28,263 bases of DNA from Hydrogenophaga sp. (GCA_021154985.1 JAJNQE010000143.1:1-28263), one strand, 5' to 3'; counted from the stretch's first letter, positions 1 to 8,510 are shown. Notes: generated by a model from the sequence alone, not told the origin. Numbers and translations are program-made.

Positions 1-1107
1 CGCATCAACAAGACCTGGAGCCTGTTCACGCCCACCGTGACCCTGCTCACCGACGTGGGCCTGCTGGTGGTCTGGGCCTTCGGCATCTGGCAAATCGCCA
101 AGGGCGACATCACGGTCGGTGTGCTCACCGCCTTCATCGCCTACATCGGCCGCTTCTACGGTCGGCTCGACTCCATGAGCCGCATCGTCTCGGTCACGCA
201 GAAAGCGGCGGCGGGTGCCAAGCGCATCTTCGACATCCTGGACCATGTGTCCAACGTGCCCGAGCCGGCCGAGCCGGTGAAGGACGTTCGGGTGCAGGGC
301 GGCCTCGATATCCACGGCATTGCCTTCCGCTACGGCAACCGCTCCGTCATTCGCGACCTGAGCCTCACCATCCGCCCCGGCGAAATGATCGGCCTGGTGG
401 GCCACAGCGGCTCGGGCAAGAGCACGCTGGTCAACCTGATCTGCCGCTTCCACGATGTGAGCGAGGGCCGCATCGAACTCGATGGCACCGACATCCGCCG
501 CTTCGCCGTGGCCGACTACCGCCGCCACATCGGGCTGGTGCTGCAGGAGCCGTTCCTGTTCTTCGGCACCGTGGCCGACAACATCGCCTACGGCAAACCC
601 GGCGCCACGCGCGAGGAAATCGTGGCCGCCGCACGCGCCGCGAACGCGCACGAATTCATCTTGCGGCTGGCCCACGGCTACGACTCGCTGGTGGGTGAGC
701 GCGGGCAAGGCCTCTCCGGCGGTGAGCGCCAGCGCATCAGCATCGCGCGTGCGCTGCTGATCGATCCGCGCATCCTGATCCTGGACGAAGCCACCTCGGC
801 GGTGGACACCGAGACCGAGAAAGAGATCCAGAAGGCGCTGGACAACCTGGTGCAGGGCCGCACCACGATCGCGATCGCACACCGCCTCTCCACGCTGCGC
901 AAGGCCGACCGCCTGGTGGTGATGGACCGTGGCGAGGTGGTGGAAGTGGGCCCGCACGACGAGCTGATGGCGCGCCAGGGCCACTACTGGCGCCTGCACG
1001 AAGCGCAGGCCCGCCAGGCCGCCGCTGAAGACCCGGACCGCATCGACAACGCCCTGGCCCACCACCTGCCGCAGCCCTCGGCGCACACCGGCAACCTCCC
1101 GCAATGA
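1..1107 (+). CDS. ABC transporter, permease-ATPase fusion, 3' part (cyanophycin-associated type)
   Basis: The gene enters from the left edge already open, so its N-terminus and most membrane segments are missing. The first ~60 residues are the end of an exporter-type transmembrane domain. A complete nucleotide-binding domain follows, with Walker A GHSGSGKST (near 390-425), Q-loop LVLQEP, signature LSGGERQRISIARALL, Walker B ILILDEATSAVD and H-loop AHRLST. This is the half-exporter layout, which would work as a dimer in the inner membrane driving export with ATP. Its stop codon overlaps the start of the DUF1854 gene (ATGA), so the two are translationally coupled. An ABC protein joined to DUF1854 is the pair annotated in databases as cyanophycin metabolism-associated. 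The link to cyanophycin (the Arg-Asp storage polymer) rests on that association only, and the substrate is unknown. Confidence 0.9.
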   Translation, partial: RINKTWSLFTPTVTLLTDVGLLVVWAFGIWQIAKGDITVGVLTAFIAYIGRFYGRLDSMSRIVSVTQKAAAGAKRIFDILDHVSNVPEPAEPVKDVRVQGGLDIHGIAFRYGNRSVIRDLSLTIRPGEMIGLVGHSGSGKSTLVNLICRFHDVSEGRIELDGTDIRRFAVADYRRHIGLVLQEPFLFFGTVADNIAYGKPGATREEIVAAARAANAHEFILRLAHGYDSLVGERGQGLSGGERQRISIARALLIDPRILILDEATSAVDTETEKEIQKALDNLVQGRTTIAIAHRLSTLRKADRLVVMDRGEVVEVGPHDELMARQGHYWRLHEAQARQAAAEDPDRIDNALAHHLPQPSAHTGNLPQ

Positions 1108-1589
1108 AGACCACCCCAACCCCGAACGACTTCGAACTTTCGTGCGACGCCCAGGGCCGCTGGGTGTGCCGCGTGGCCGGCGGTGAGCCGCAGGTGGGCG
1201 TGCAGGTGGTGCGCTCGTTCCCCCTGAGCGCACCCGCTGAGGCCATTTCCATCGTGGGAGCGAACGGTCACGAGCTGGTGTTTGTGGAACGGCTTGATGC
1301 GCTGGACGACATCCGGCGGGCTGCGGTGGCCCAGGCCCTGGCCGAGCGCGAGTTCTCGCCGGTGATCCAGCGCATCCGCGCGGTGAGCACCTTCGGCACG
1401 CCCAGCACCTGGCAGGTGGACACCGACCGGGGGCCCACCGAGCTGGTGCTCAAGGTGGAGGAAGACATCCGTCGCCTGCCGGGTCAGCGCCGCTTGCTGA
1501 TCACCAGCGCGCACGGCGTGGTGTTCGACATCCCCGACCGCAACGCGCTGGACCGCGCTTCGCGCCGCTACCTCGAACGTTTTCTCTGA
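1104..1589 (+). CDS. DUF1854 family protein, coupled to the ABC transporter
   Basis: A 161-residue soluble protein with no signal peptide or membrane segment. It fits the DUF1854 family: a central stretch reading EFSPVIQRIRAVS, then TWQVDTDRGPTELVLKVEEDIRRL, and a C-terminal VVFDIPDRNALDRASRRYLERFL. The start ATG overlaps the TGA of the upstream ABC gene by four bases, so both are made from one mRNA. The molecular role of DUF1854 is not known. Its constant pairing with this ABC transporter suggests an accessory or regulatory subunit. The family is described as cyanophycin-associated because it often lies near cyanophycin synthetase genes. None are visible here, but the window starts inside the operon. 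Confidence 0.85.
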   Translation: MKTTPTPNDFELSCDAQGRWVCRVAGGEPQVGVQVVRSFPLSAPAEAISIVGANGHELVFVERLDALDDIRRAAVAQALAEREFSPVIQRIRAVSTFGTPSTWQVDTDRGPTELVLKVEEDIRRLPGQRRLLITSAHGVVFDIPDRNALDRASRRYLERFL

Positions 1590-1631
1590 AGCCGACGGCT
1601 TGCTCGGCCCCGGTCCGGGCGACGCACCCAG

Positions 1632-1663
1632 AATATGACGATCATCATATTTATGGCTACACT
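1632..1663 (+). promoter_or_regulatory. TetR-type operator overlapping a promoter
   Basis: AATATGACGATCATCATATT at 1632-1651 is a near-perfect palindrome (18 of 20 positions match its reverse complement) in an otherwise GC-rich region, typical of a TetR-family operator. It overlaps a plausible sigma-70 promoter: ATGACG at 1635-1640, a 17-bp spacer and TACACT at 1658-1663. A repressor bound here would block its own gene and the downstream efflux gene. The predicted transcription start falls within a base or two of the ATG at 1670, so the transcript would have no leader. Confidence 0.6.
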
Positions 1664-1669
1664 GCGGGC

Positions 1670-2252
1670 ATGCACACCACCCCCAGCCGCAAAGCCCTGA
1701 CCCACGAACGCATCCTGGACACCGCCGCACGCGCCATCCGCCGCGCGGGCTTCCAGGGGGTGGGCGTGCGGCATCATGAAAGAAGCCGGGCTGACCCACG
1801 GCGGCTTCTACGCCCACTTCGCCTCGCGCGACGCCTTGCTGGTGGAAGCCCTGGAGCACGCCGGGCAGCAGAGCGCCGATCGTTTGAACCGGGGCAACAG
1901 TGCTCGGCAAGCCCAGGGCGCGAGCCCGTTTCGCGCGCTCATCGAAGGCTATCTGTCGGATCGGCATTTGATCGACACCGAGGGCGGTTGTGCGGTGGCG
2001 GCACTGGCGGGCGAAATGCCGCGCCAGGCGCCCGAGGTACGGGCAGCAGCGGCGCAGCGGGTGCGCAGCCTGGTGCAGCGGGTGGCCAACACCCTGCCCG
2101 AAGGAACCCCGCCGGATGCGGCCGCCGCGGTGGCCAGCCAGCTGGTGGGCGCGCTGCAACTCGCGCGCGCCCTGGGCAACAACGCCGAGGGCAAGGCGTT
2201 GCTTGCTGCCAACCGCCACGCCTTGCTGGTGCAACACGAAGGTTTGCAGTGA
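1670..2252 (+). pseudogene. TetR/AcrR family transcriptional regulator, frameshifted in the HTH
   Basis: The N-terminal part (from 1670) reads ALTHERILDTAARAIRRAGFQGVGV, the first helices of a TetR DNA-binding domain. The rest continues in another frame from about 1772 as IMKEAGLTHGGFYAHFASRDALLVEALEHAG, then an all-helical ligand domain ending at 2252. The family normally has about two residues (such as AD) between GVGV and IMKEAG. Here the junction near 1763-1775 is two bases short, giving the frame change. The break lies inside the helix-turn-helix. Either the gene is inactive, or the assembly has an indel, or an internal start at 1776 makes a protein lacking half the HTH. The 3' end overlaps the MATE start (GTGA), so it was built as the first gene of an efflux operon. 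Confidence 0.75.
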
Positions 2253-3607
2253 GCGCCGCACAAGCCCAGCTGCGGGTGCAGCAAATGCTGCACGCCCCGC
2301 TGCTGCCCACCCTCATGCGCCTGGCAACGCCCAACGTGATGGGCCTGTTCGCCATGACCATCGTGATCGGCTACGACGGCTACATCCTCGGGCGACTGGG
2401 TGCCGACGCGCTGGCGGGCATCGCGCTCGTGTTCCCGCTCTCCATGCTGATGATCCAGATGTCGGCCGGCGGCATCGGCGGCGCCACCACCGCGGCCGTG
2501 GCGCGCGCGCTGGGCGCCGGCCGCAGCGAGGACGCCAGCCGACTGGCGCAGCAAGCGCTGTTCATCGCCCTGGCGCTGGCCGTGCTGTTCATGGTGGCGC
2601 TGCTGGGTTTCGGGCGCGGCATCTTCGGCGGCATGGGCGGGCGTGGCGCCGCGCTCGACGCCGCGCTGGCGTATTCCAACGTGCTGTTCAGTGGCGCGGT
2701 GATCATGTGGTTCACCAACGTGCTGGCCGCCGTGGTGCGCGGCGCGGGCAACATGCTGCTGCCCTCGCTGCTGCTGCTGGGCACGGCGGTGCTGCACCTG
2801 GCGCTGTGCCCGCTGCTGGTGTTCGGCTGGGGCCCGGTGCCCGGCCTTGGCATTGCGGGCGCGGCGCTGAGCACGCTGCTGGTCAACGGCGCCTCGGCGG
2901 TGGTGATGCTGGCCTACCTGCTCAAGCGCGACGGCGCGGTACAACTGCAACGCGCGCCCTGGCGGCTGAACAAGCCGCTGCTGCGCGACATCCTGCGCGT
3001 GGGTCTGCCGGCCTCGCTGAGCCCGGTGATCAGCAACGCGTCGATCGCGGTGGCGACGGCCTTTGTCGGCAGCTTCGGCACCGCAGCGCTCGCGGGCTAC
3101 GGCGTGGCGGCGCGGCTCGAATACATCCTGGTGCCGATCGCGTTCGGCTTCGGCACGGCGCTCACCGCCATGGTGGCGACCAACATGGGTGCCGGTCAAT
3201 CGGCGCGCGCCGTGCGCGTGGCCTGGGTGGGTGGCGGGGTGGTGGCGGCGATCACCGGCCTGATCGGCGTGACCACCGCGCTCGCACCGTCGCTGTGGAT
3301 GGGGCTGTTCACAACGGACGCCGAGGTGCTGGCGATGGGCGCCACCTACCTGCACATCGTGGGGGGTTGCTACGCATTTTTCGGCCTGGGCCTGGCGCTG
3401 TTTTTCGCCTCGCAAGGCGCGGGCCGCATGTTCTGGCCGCTGGCGGGCAGTGTGGCGCGGCTGGTGATCCTGGTGGTGGGCGGCTGGCTGTGCGTGCGCG
3501 TCTTCCAGACCCCGGCCAGCGGCCTCTTTGCCGTGGTGGCGTTCAGCCTGGTGGTCTATGGTTCCACCATCGCCGTGGCCATCAAGCTGGGCAGCTGGAC
3601 CCGATGA
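2249..3607 (+). CDS. MATE family efflux transporter
   Basis: About 452 residues with roughly twelve hydrophobic segments, the normal size and layout of MATE (NorM/DinF-type) cation-coupled drug exporters of the inner membrane. The opening PLLPTLMRLATPNVMGLFAMTIVIGYDGYILGRLGADALAGIAL matches the family's first two helices, and a second half begins near DILRVGLPASLSPVISNASIAVATAFVG. The GTG at 2249 overlaps the regulator's stop and gives the usual family length; an ATG at 2285 is a shorter alternative. The reading frame is open upstream back to 1670, in frame with the TetR N-terminus, but that segment does not encode a sensible protein. Context suggests control by the adjacent TetR repressor, which now appears broken, so expression may be constitutive. 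The substrate cannot be told from sequence. Confidence 0.9.
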   Translation: MSAAQAQLRVQQMLHAPLLPTLMRLATPNVMGLFAMTIVIGYDGYILGRLGADALAGIALVFPLSMLMIQMSAGGIGGATTAAVARALGAGRSEDASRLAQQALFIALALAVLFMVALLGFGRGIFGGMGGRGAALDAALAYSNVLFSGAVIMWFTNVLAAVVRGAGNMLLPSLLLLGTAVLHLALCPLLVFGWGPVPGLGIAGAALSTLLVNGASAVVMLAYLLKRDGAVQLQRAPWRLNKPLLRDILRVGLPASLSPVISNASIAVATAFVGSFGTAALAGYGVAARLEYILVPIAFGFGTALTAMVATNMGAGQSARAVRVAWVGGGVVAAITGLIGVTTALAPSLWMGLFTTDAEVLAMGATYLHIVGGCYAFFGLGLALFFASQGAGRMFWPLAGSVARLVILVVGGWLCVRVFQTPASGLFAVVAFSLVVYGSTIAVAIKLGSWTR

Positions 3608-3639
3608 ACCCTCCCCACATCCACACCGCAGGAGCCACC

Positions 3640-4056
3640 ATGAACACACTCGCCGAACAATTCAACGCCCGCGGCGCAGGCGCGCTGCCCGGCCACCTGG
3701 GCCTGGTCATCACCCACGTGAGTCCCACCGAGGTGCGATCCGAACTGGCGGTACAAGCCACCACCATGGCGCCCAACGGCTTTCTGCACGCGGGCAGCGT
3801 GGTCACGCTGGCCGACACCAGCTGCGGCTATGGCTGCGTGGCCAACCTGCCCAAGGACGCCAACGGTTTCACCACCATCGAGCTCAAGAGCAACCACCTG
3901 GGCACGGCACGCGAAGGCACCATCGACTGCGTGGCCACACCGGTCCACCTGGGCCGCACCACGCAGGTGTGGGACGCCACCGTCACGCACCGCGAAACGG
4001 GCAAGACCATTGCCCTGTTTCGCTGCACGCAGATGGTGCTGTACCCCAAAGCCTGA
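3640..4056 (+). CDS. PaaI-type hotdog-fold thioesterase
   Basis: A 138-residue single hotdog domain. The core reads MAPNGFLHAGSVVTLADTSCGYGCVANL, with the Asn-Gly-x-x-His and Leu-Ala-Asp pattern of PaaI/4HBT-type acyl-CoA thioesterases. It would hydrolyse an acyl- or aryl-CoA in the cytoplasm, usually as a tetramer. The ATG at 3640 is preceded by GGAG at 3631-3634, five bases away, and is preferred. An in-frame ATG at 3604 overlaps the MATE stop and would add twelve residues but has no ribosome site. It is probably the last gene of the regulator-efflux operon, only seven bases from the convergent DUF1328 gene. The substrate is unknown. Confidence 0.85.
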   Translation: MNTLAEQFNARGAGALPGHLGLVITHVSPTEVRSELAVQATTMAPNGFLHAGSVVTLADTSCGYGCVANLPKDANGFTTIELKSNHLGTAREGTIDCVATPVHLGRTTQVWDATVTHRETGKTIALFRCTQMVLYPKA

Positions 4057-4063
4057 ACCGAGC

Positions 4064-4228
4064 TCAGCGCTTGCGCACCAGGTCGGCCACGATGGTCACC
4101 AGGGCCATCACGATGAAGATGACGAACAGAACCTTGCCGATGCTGGCCGCGCCGGCGGCCAGACCGCCAAAGCCGAGCACGGCAGCGATCAGGGCAATGA
4201 TGAAGAAGACGACGGCGTAGTGCAGCAT
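4064..4228 (-). CDS. DUF1328 family small membrane protein (YtjA-like)
   Basis: A 54-residue protein, MLHYAVVFFIIALIAAVLGF..., with two hydrophobic helices separated by a Gly/Ala-rich turn (GGLAAGAASIGK) and a basic C-terminus (DLVRKR). This is the whole length of DUF1328/YtjA proteins, small inner-membrane peptides of unknown function common in proteobacteria. The start at 4228 is supported by an AGGAG-type ribosome site just upstream on the minus strand. The frame is open 21 codons further, but that part is not conserved-looking. In other bacteria such genes are often stress-induced; nothing in this sequence proves that here. Confidence 0.85.
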   Translation of the reverse strand: MLHYAVVFFIIALIAAVLGFGGLAAGAASIGKVLFVIFIVMALVTIVADLVRKR

Positions 4229-4353
4229 GTTGGGCTCCTGGTTGGTTGCAACGACTTCCGTTGCGATGGATCCAGTGTCGGTGCCACCCACCCGGTTTTC
4301 TGCAAGCCGGCACCCTGAGCCGCTGTAGGAAAACGCCGACGCTGGCGCTGCGT

Positions 4354-6483
4354 TCAGGGCTTGCGGGGCGCCGCTGGCTGAGCCCCGGTCTGTTCCGGCA
4401 CGGCCGCCACGGTGCAGGGATCGACTTTGCTGGTGGAGCCCTGTTCAACCAGCGGCAACAAGGCCGCGGCCGGGCCCGCCGCCGCACCCAGGGCCACCGC
4501 CCCGAGCACACGCCCGATAAGGCCCCTCGCTTCGATGCCGACCTGTGGATCGGCCAAGGTGCCCGACACGGTGACGGGGGTGCGCAATGACAGCGGCGAC
4601 CAGTCGTGCGAGCGCGTGACCACACGCAGCGCGAGCGTCTCGTCGCGCAGACTCACCTGGCCGCTGATACGCATGGTGCTGTCGGCGCTGTCGATCACCG
4701 CCAGCGTGGGCGCCACCACTCCGTTGCGGGCGACCATGTCGAAACGCGCGCACCGAAGCGGCAGCGGCTGATCGCCACGGATGAGCACCCCCAGCGATTC
4801 GGCCACGTCCAGGCCCATGGCTTCGGTGGCCAGGTGGGACAAGGTGCCGTCGCGCAAGGTGAGTTGCACCGGGCCATCGAGGCTGCCCAGGATCTCGCTG
4901 GTGGATCGACCCGCGCCGCGCACGTGCACGTTGCCAAACAGCAAGCCTGTGATGTAACTCTGCACCGCCTGGTCACCGCCCTGGCGGGCTTCGTTGCGCT
5001 CTTTCTTCAGGGTGGCAGTGCCCTTGGCGGTTGCGCTGCTGGTCGCGTCTGCGGTGCTCAAGCCACGCAGCCAGCCCGCCATGTCGATGGCTTTGAAGTC
5101 GAGTTTCGCCGCCCAGGCGGCCGGGCTGGCATTGGCATCGAGCTGGGTGGAGCCTGCGATGGTTCCGCCCGAAACTGCGGCCTTCAGGTCTTCGAGCTTC
5201 AACACGCCGCCTGCCAGGCGCACGCGGGTTTTCAGGTTCTGCAGCGGCGCCACGGCGGTGGTGCCGAAGTCCAGCTGGTCGATGTCCACCTGCACATCGG
5301 CGTTCATGGCTCTGAGTGAGGGCAGGTCAAAGCGGCGCTGCGGCAAAACACGGCCCGGCGCGGTGGCGTCGTCTTTGGTGGTATCGCCGCTATCGCCACC
5401 GATGGCAGGCCCCAAGTCAGCCAGCGCCAGCCGGTTGCCGGTGAGCTGGCCCGAGAGCTTCGAGGGCCTCTCGCGCTGGTCAAACAGCAGGTCGCCAGCC
5501 AACTGGCTGCTGCCGATGACGGCGCTCCTGGCTTTCAGACGCCACGCGCCGGCTTCGTGGTCCAGCGTGCCGCGCAGATCAAACGGCGGCGTCTGCGGCA
5601 GCGTGATGCCCAGCGGATCGCCCACGGCGGCCAGCGAACGACCCTTGAATTGAATCTCGCCCTGCAAGCGCGGTGTGCCCAGCAGAGCGGCGGCCTGGCC
5701 GTCGAACAGCAGACGCGAGCTGCCCACACTGCCTTCCACGCGCAAGGGCACCCACGGTGCGGCGGCGGCGCCATCGGCGTCCTGCAGCAGGGGAAGCGTG
5801 CTGCCAGCCCGCACGTTGAGCTTGAGCGGCAAGGCCTGGTAGCGGCCGGTGAACGTGGCCACATACCCCGCCTCTGCGCTTTGCACGGCCTCGCCTTCGC
5901 TGCCCTGCACACCCACCTTGAGGTCCACGTCTTGCACCGCGTCGTTCCAGTCGATGCGACCCTTGTTCATGAGCAGCGTGCCAAAGCGCGGCAGGCCCAG
6001 CGGCGCGTCGGGCTCGGCGCCCTCGGGTCGAGGTGCACCCAGCTGCCAATTGGCGCTGCCGTCTTTCAGGCGCACCAGCTGGGCATCGAGCTGGTCGGCT
6101 TGCAGGCTGTGCACACGCAACGCCTGGCCCTGGCGCCAGCGCCACACGTCGCCCCAGGTCCATGCGAGAGAAACGTCCCGCGCGTCCAGCAGGTGCGGCA
6201 CCTTGAAACGCTCCTCAGACGCGATCTGCAGCCGACCAACCTCCAGACGTGGGCGCCAGATCAGGTGCAGCTTCACATCGCCCTGCAACACCACCGGCAC
6301 CCCGGCCGCGTTGGCCATGGCCCGCTCCATGGGCGGGCGCAACACGGGCCAACCTCGCATCTCTCCCACCGCCACACCCAGCACCAGCAGGCCCACCAGG
6401 CCACCGACCACCCAGGCCGGGCGGCGCCAGCGCGGGTGTTGGGCGGGAGCGGGTTGGGCGTCGGCGCTGGGGTTGATCGGCAC
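4354..6483 (-). CDS. AsmA family protein
   Basis: About 709 residues from the GTG at 6483, or 737 from an ATG at 6567. I prefer the shorter form because it leaves about 100 bp for divergent promoters and the extra 28 residues look non-coding. A single N-terminal membrane helix (PAWVVGGLVGLLVLGVAVGEM) is followed by a large periplasmic beta-rich region. The C-terminal part (TLRDGTLSHLATEAMGLDVAESLGVLIRGDQPLPLRCARFDMVARNGV) is the conserved AsmA end domain, followed by an Ala/Gly-rich tail. AsmA-like proteins (AsmA, YhdP, TamB, YdbH) are tied to phospholipid transport between inner and outer membrane. It sits back to back with an MCE lipid-transport operon, which fits that role. Its cargo cannot be deduced. 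Confidence 0.88.
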   Translation of the reverse strand: MPINPSADAQPAPAQHPRWRRPAWVVGGLVGLLVLGVAVGEMRGWPVLRPPMERAMANAAGVPVVLQGDVKLHLIWRPRLEVGRLQIASEERFKVPHLLDARDVSLAWTWGDVWRWRQGQALRVHSLQADQLDAQLVRLKDGSANWQLGAPRPEGAEPDAPLGLPRFGTLLMNKGRIDWNDAVQDVDLKVGVQGSEGEAVQSAEAGYVATFTGRYQALPLKLNVRAGSTLPLLQDADGAAAAPWVPLRVEGSVGSSRLLFDGQAAALLGTPRLQGEIQFKGRSLAAVGDPLGITLPQTPPFDLRGTLDHEAGAWRLKARSAVIGSSQLAGDLLFDQRERPSKLSGQLTGNRLALADLGPAIGGDSGDTTKDDATAPGRVLPQRRFDLPSLRAMNADVQVDIDQLDFGTTAVAPLQNLKTRVRLAGGVLKLEDLKAAVSGGTIAGSTQLDANASPAAWAAKLDFKAIDMAGWLRGLSTADATSSATAKGTATLKKERNEARQGGDQAVQSYITGLLFGNVHVRGAGRSTSEILGSLDGPVQLTLRDGTLSHLATEAMGLDVAESLGVLIRGDQPLPLRCARFDMVARNGVVAPTLAVIDSADSTMRISGQVSLRDETLALRVVTRSHDWSPLSLRTPVTVSGTLADPQVGIEARGLIGRVLGAVALGAAAGPAAALLPLVEQGSTSKVDPCTVAAVPEQTGAQPAAPRKP

Positions 6484-6589
6484 GGGTCTTTGATTGGAAA
6501 ACGGGTGATTTCCATTGTGAGGCGCGCGCCGCGCGCCGTATGTGTGGCAGCGTACCGACCAGGCCACTCGGCACCTCTAGCCTGTGGCG

Positions 6590-7738
6590 ATGACCGAAGC
6601 GCTCCCTGCCAACACCCCGCACACCGGGGCACCCATGGACGCGGCGCGTGCGCAGTGGACCGAGCAGGTGAACGGCTGGACGCTGGGCATCGCTGGCGAT
6701 TGGCGGGGTCAGCGCTCGGCCTTGCCCGCTGTACCGAGCGCTCTGGTGCAGGGCGAGGTGCGCTTTGACACCACGGCCCTGGGCTCCTGGGACGTGGCGC
6801 TCGCGTCCGCCTTGTGGCAACGCCTGAACGCGCTGGCCCGGCCGCCAGTGCGCATCGATCTTCAGGGTCTGCCCACGGGCCTGCGCGAGATCGTGGCCAT
6901 GGCACTCACCGAAACGCCCGTTGCCAGCGCGCCCCGCCTTGAGCCCGGGCGCATCCACCGTGTGGGCGCTGGCACACAAGCCTGGTGGAACGAAGGACGC
7001 CGCGCGCTCACCTTGGTGGGCGAGGTGCTGCTGTCGGCGGGCCGCCTGCTGCGGGGAAGAAGCGGCATGCGCTGGAGCGACCTGGCCTGGCAGATCGAAC
7101 AGACTGGCCCACGCAGCCTGCCCATCGTGGCGCTGGTGAGTTTTCTGGTCGGCCTGATCGTGGCCTACATGGGCGCGGCCCAACTGCAACGGTTTGGCGC
7201 GCAGAACTTCATTGCCGATCTGGTGACGGTGGGCGTGGTGCGCGAGGTGGCCGCGCTGCTGGTGGGCATCGTGCTCGCGGGGCGCGTGGGCGCAGCGTTT
7301 GCCGCGCAAATCGGCAGCATGCGGGCCAACGAAGAGGTCGATGCGCTGACCACCCTGGGTGTGAACCCGATCGACTTTCTGGTCTTGCCGCGCGTGCTGG
7401 CGCTGCTCATCGTGGGGCCCATGCTCACCGCGTTTGCCGCGCTGGTGGGCATGGCGGTGGGCTGGCTGGTGGCGGTGGGCATCTACGGCGTGACACCGCT
7501 TGAATACGTGTATGCCAGTGCGCAGGCGATCACCCTGCCGCATGTGTTGGTGGGCCTGGCCAAGGGCACGGTGTACGCGGTGCTGGTGGCGCTCGCCGGC
7601 TGCCTGCAAGGCATGTCGGCCGGGCGGAGCGCGCAGGCCGTGGGCGACGCCACCACCGCCGCCGTGGTGCAGGCCATCGTGTGGATGGTGGTCGTGGCCT
7701 CGGTGCTCACGGTGGTCTTTCAACAACTGGGTTGGTGA
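6590..7738 (+). CDS. MlaE-type ABC permease with N-terminal STAS-like domain
   Basis: A 382-residue protein. Residues ~1-105 are soluble and look like a STAS/MlaB-type fold (RIDLQGLPTGLREIV). Residues ~130-382 form the MlaE permease domain with several membrane helices and the conserved stretch GAAFAAQIGSMRANEEVDALTTLGVNPIDFLVLPRVLALL. In the classical Mla system, MlaB is a separate subunit; here it seems fused to the permease. The protein would form the inner-membrane channel of an MCE phospholipid transporter. I chose the ATG at 6590; a GTG six bases earlier is possible. It leads an operon with the ATPase 4 bp downstream, then MlaD and a lipoprotein in overlapping frames. Confidence 0.92.
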   Translation: MTEALPANTPHTGAPMDAARAQWTEQVNGWTLGIAGDWRGQRSALPAVPSALVQGEVRFDTTALGSWDVALASALWQRLNALARPPVRIDLQGLPTGLREIVAMALTETPVASAPRLEPGRIHRVGAGTQAWWNEGRRALTLVGEVLLSAGRLLRGRSGMRWSDLAWQIEQTGPRSLPIVALVSFLVGLIVAYMGAAQLQRFGAQNFIADLVTVGVVREVAALLVGIVLAGRVGAAFAAQIGSMRANEEVDALTTLGVNPIDFLVLPRVLALLIVGPMLTAFAALVGMAVGWLVAVGIYGVTPLEYVYASAQAITLPHVLVGLAKGTVYAVLVALAGCLQGMSAGRSAQAVGDATTAAVVQAIVWMVVVASVLTVVFQQLGW

Positions 7739-7742
7739 CGCG

Positions 7743-8510
7743 ATGGCCGCTCCCTTGATCCGCGTGCAAGGCCTCACCATGGCCTTTGGCGACAACGTCG
7801 TGCAACGCGACCTCGCGTTCGACGTGTTGCCCGGCGAGGTGCTGGCCATTGCGGGCGGCAGCGGTTGCGGCAAGAGCACCTTGTTGCGCCATCTCATCGG
7901 CCTGCAAGCCCCCGCCGCCGGCCAGGTGCTGCACGGCACGCAAGACCTGTACGCCGCCGACGCACAAACCCTGGCCACGTTGCGCCAGCGCTTCGGTGTG
8001 GCGTTTCAGGCCGGCGCCCTGTGGAGCAGCATGACCGTGGGCGAAAACGTGATGCTGCCGATGCAGCTCTTCACCCCGCTGGACGCGCAAGCCTGCGAAC
8101 AGGCGGCGCGATTCAAGCTCGCGCTGGTCGGCCTGGCCAACAGTTTCGATGCCGAGCCGGCGCAGCTCAGCGGCGGCATGCGCAAGCGCGCGGCCATTGC
8201 GCGCGCGCTCGCCCTCGACCCGCCGCTGCTCTTTCTCGACGAACCCTCGGCCGGCCTGGACCCGCTGTCCTCGGCCCAGCTCGACGAGCTCATCCAACAC
8301 CTGCGCGATGACCTGGGCACCGCGGTGGTGATGGTCAGCCACGAGCTGGGCAGCCTCTTTGCGCTGGCCGACCGTTTGCTTTTTCTCGATGCCCACACCA
8401 AAACCATGACCGCACTCGGCCCACCCGACGACCTGCTGCACCACGGCCCGCCCGGCGTGCAGGCCTTTCTACGCCGCGACGCCACACCCACCGAGACCAG
8501 CACCGCATGA
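7743..8510 (+). CDS. MlaF-type ABC transporter ATP-binding protein
   Basis: A 255-residue single nucleotide-binding domain. Visible are Walker A GGSGCGKST, the Q-loop region GVAFQAGALWSSMTVGENV, signature LSGGMRKRAAIARAL, Walker B LLFLDEPSAGLDP and H-loop MVSHELG. The GALWSSMTV and LSGGMRKR stretches are typical of MlaF/Ttg2A ATPases rather than generic importers. It would dimerise beneath the MlaE-type permease and power lipid movement. It starts four bases after the permease stop, and its own stop overlaps the next ATG, so the operon is tightly coupled. Confidence 0.92.
   Translation: MAAPLIRVQGLTMAFGDNVVQRDLAFDVLPGEVLAIAGGSGCGKSTLLRHLIGLQAPAAGQVLHGTQDLYAADAQTLATLRQRFGVAFQAGALWSSMTVGENVMLPMQLFTPLDAQACEQAARFKLALVGLANSFDAEPAQLSGGMRKRAAIARALALDPPLLFLDEPSAGLDPLSSAQLDELIQHLRDDLGTAVVMVSHELGSLFALADRLLFLDAHTKTMTALGPPDDLLHHGPPGVQAFLRRDATPTETSTA

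Noticed and set aside
984..2261. 425-codon minus-strand open frame
   Set aside because: It is antisense to the end of the ABC gene, DUF1854 and TetR; its composition is typical of shadow frames in GC-rich DNA and it shows no domain.
1670..3607. A single 645-codon open frame spanning the TetR and MATE genes
   Set aside because: Only the first ~33 codons look like TetR and only the part from about 2249 looks like MATE. The middle is Arg/Gly/Pro-rich out-of-frame translation of the TetR gene, whose real sequence is in another frame.
1949..3649. 566-codon minus-strand open frame antisense to MATE
   Set aside because: A His/Gln/Arg-rich composition without any recognisable motif, caused by the GC-rich third positions of the real gene.
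4269..4311. Terminator-like repeat GGTGCC...GGCACC between AsmA and DUF1328
   Set aside because: The arms are only six bases with a loop of more than 20 bases and no adjacent T-run, so a terminator cannot be supported.
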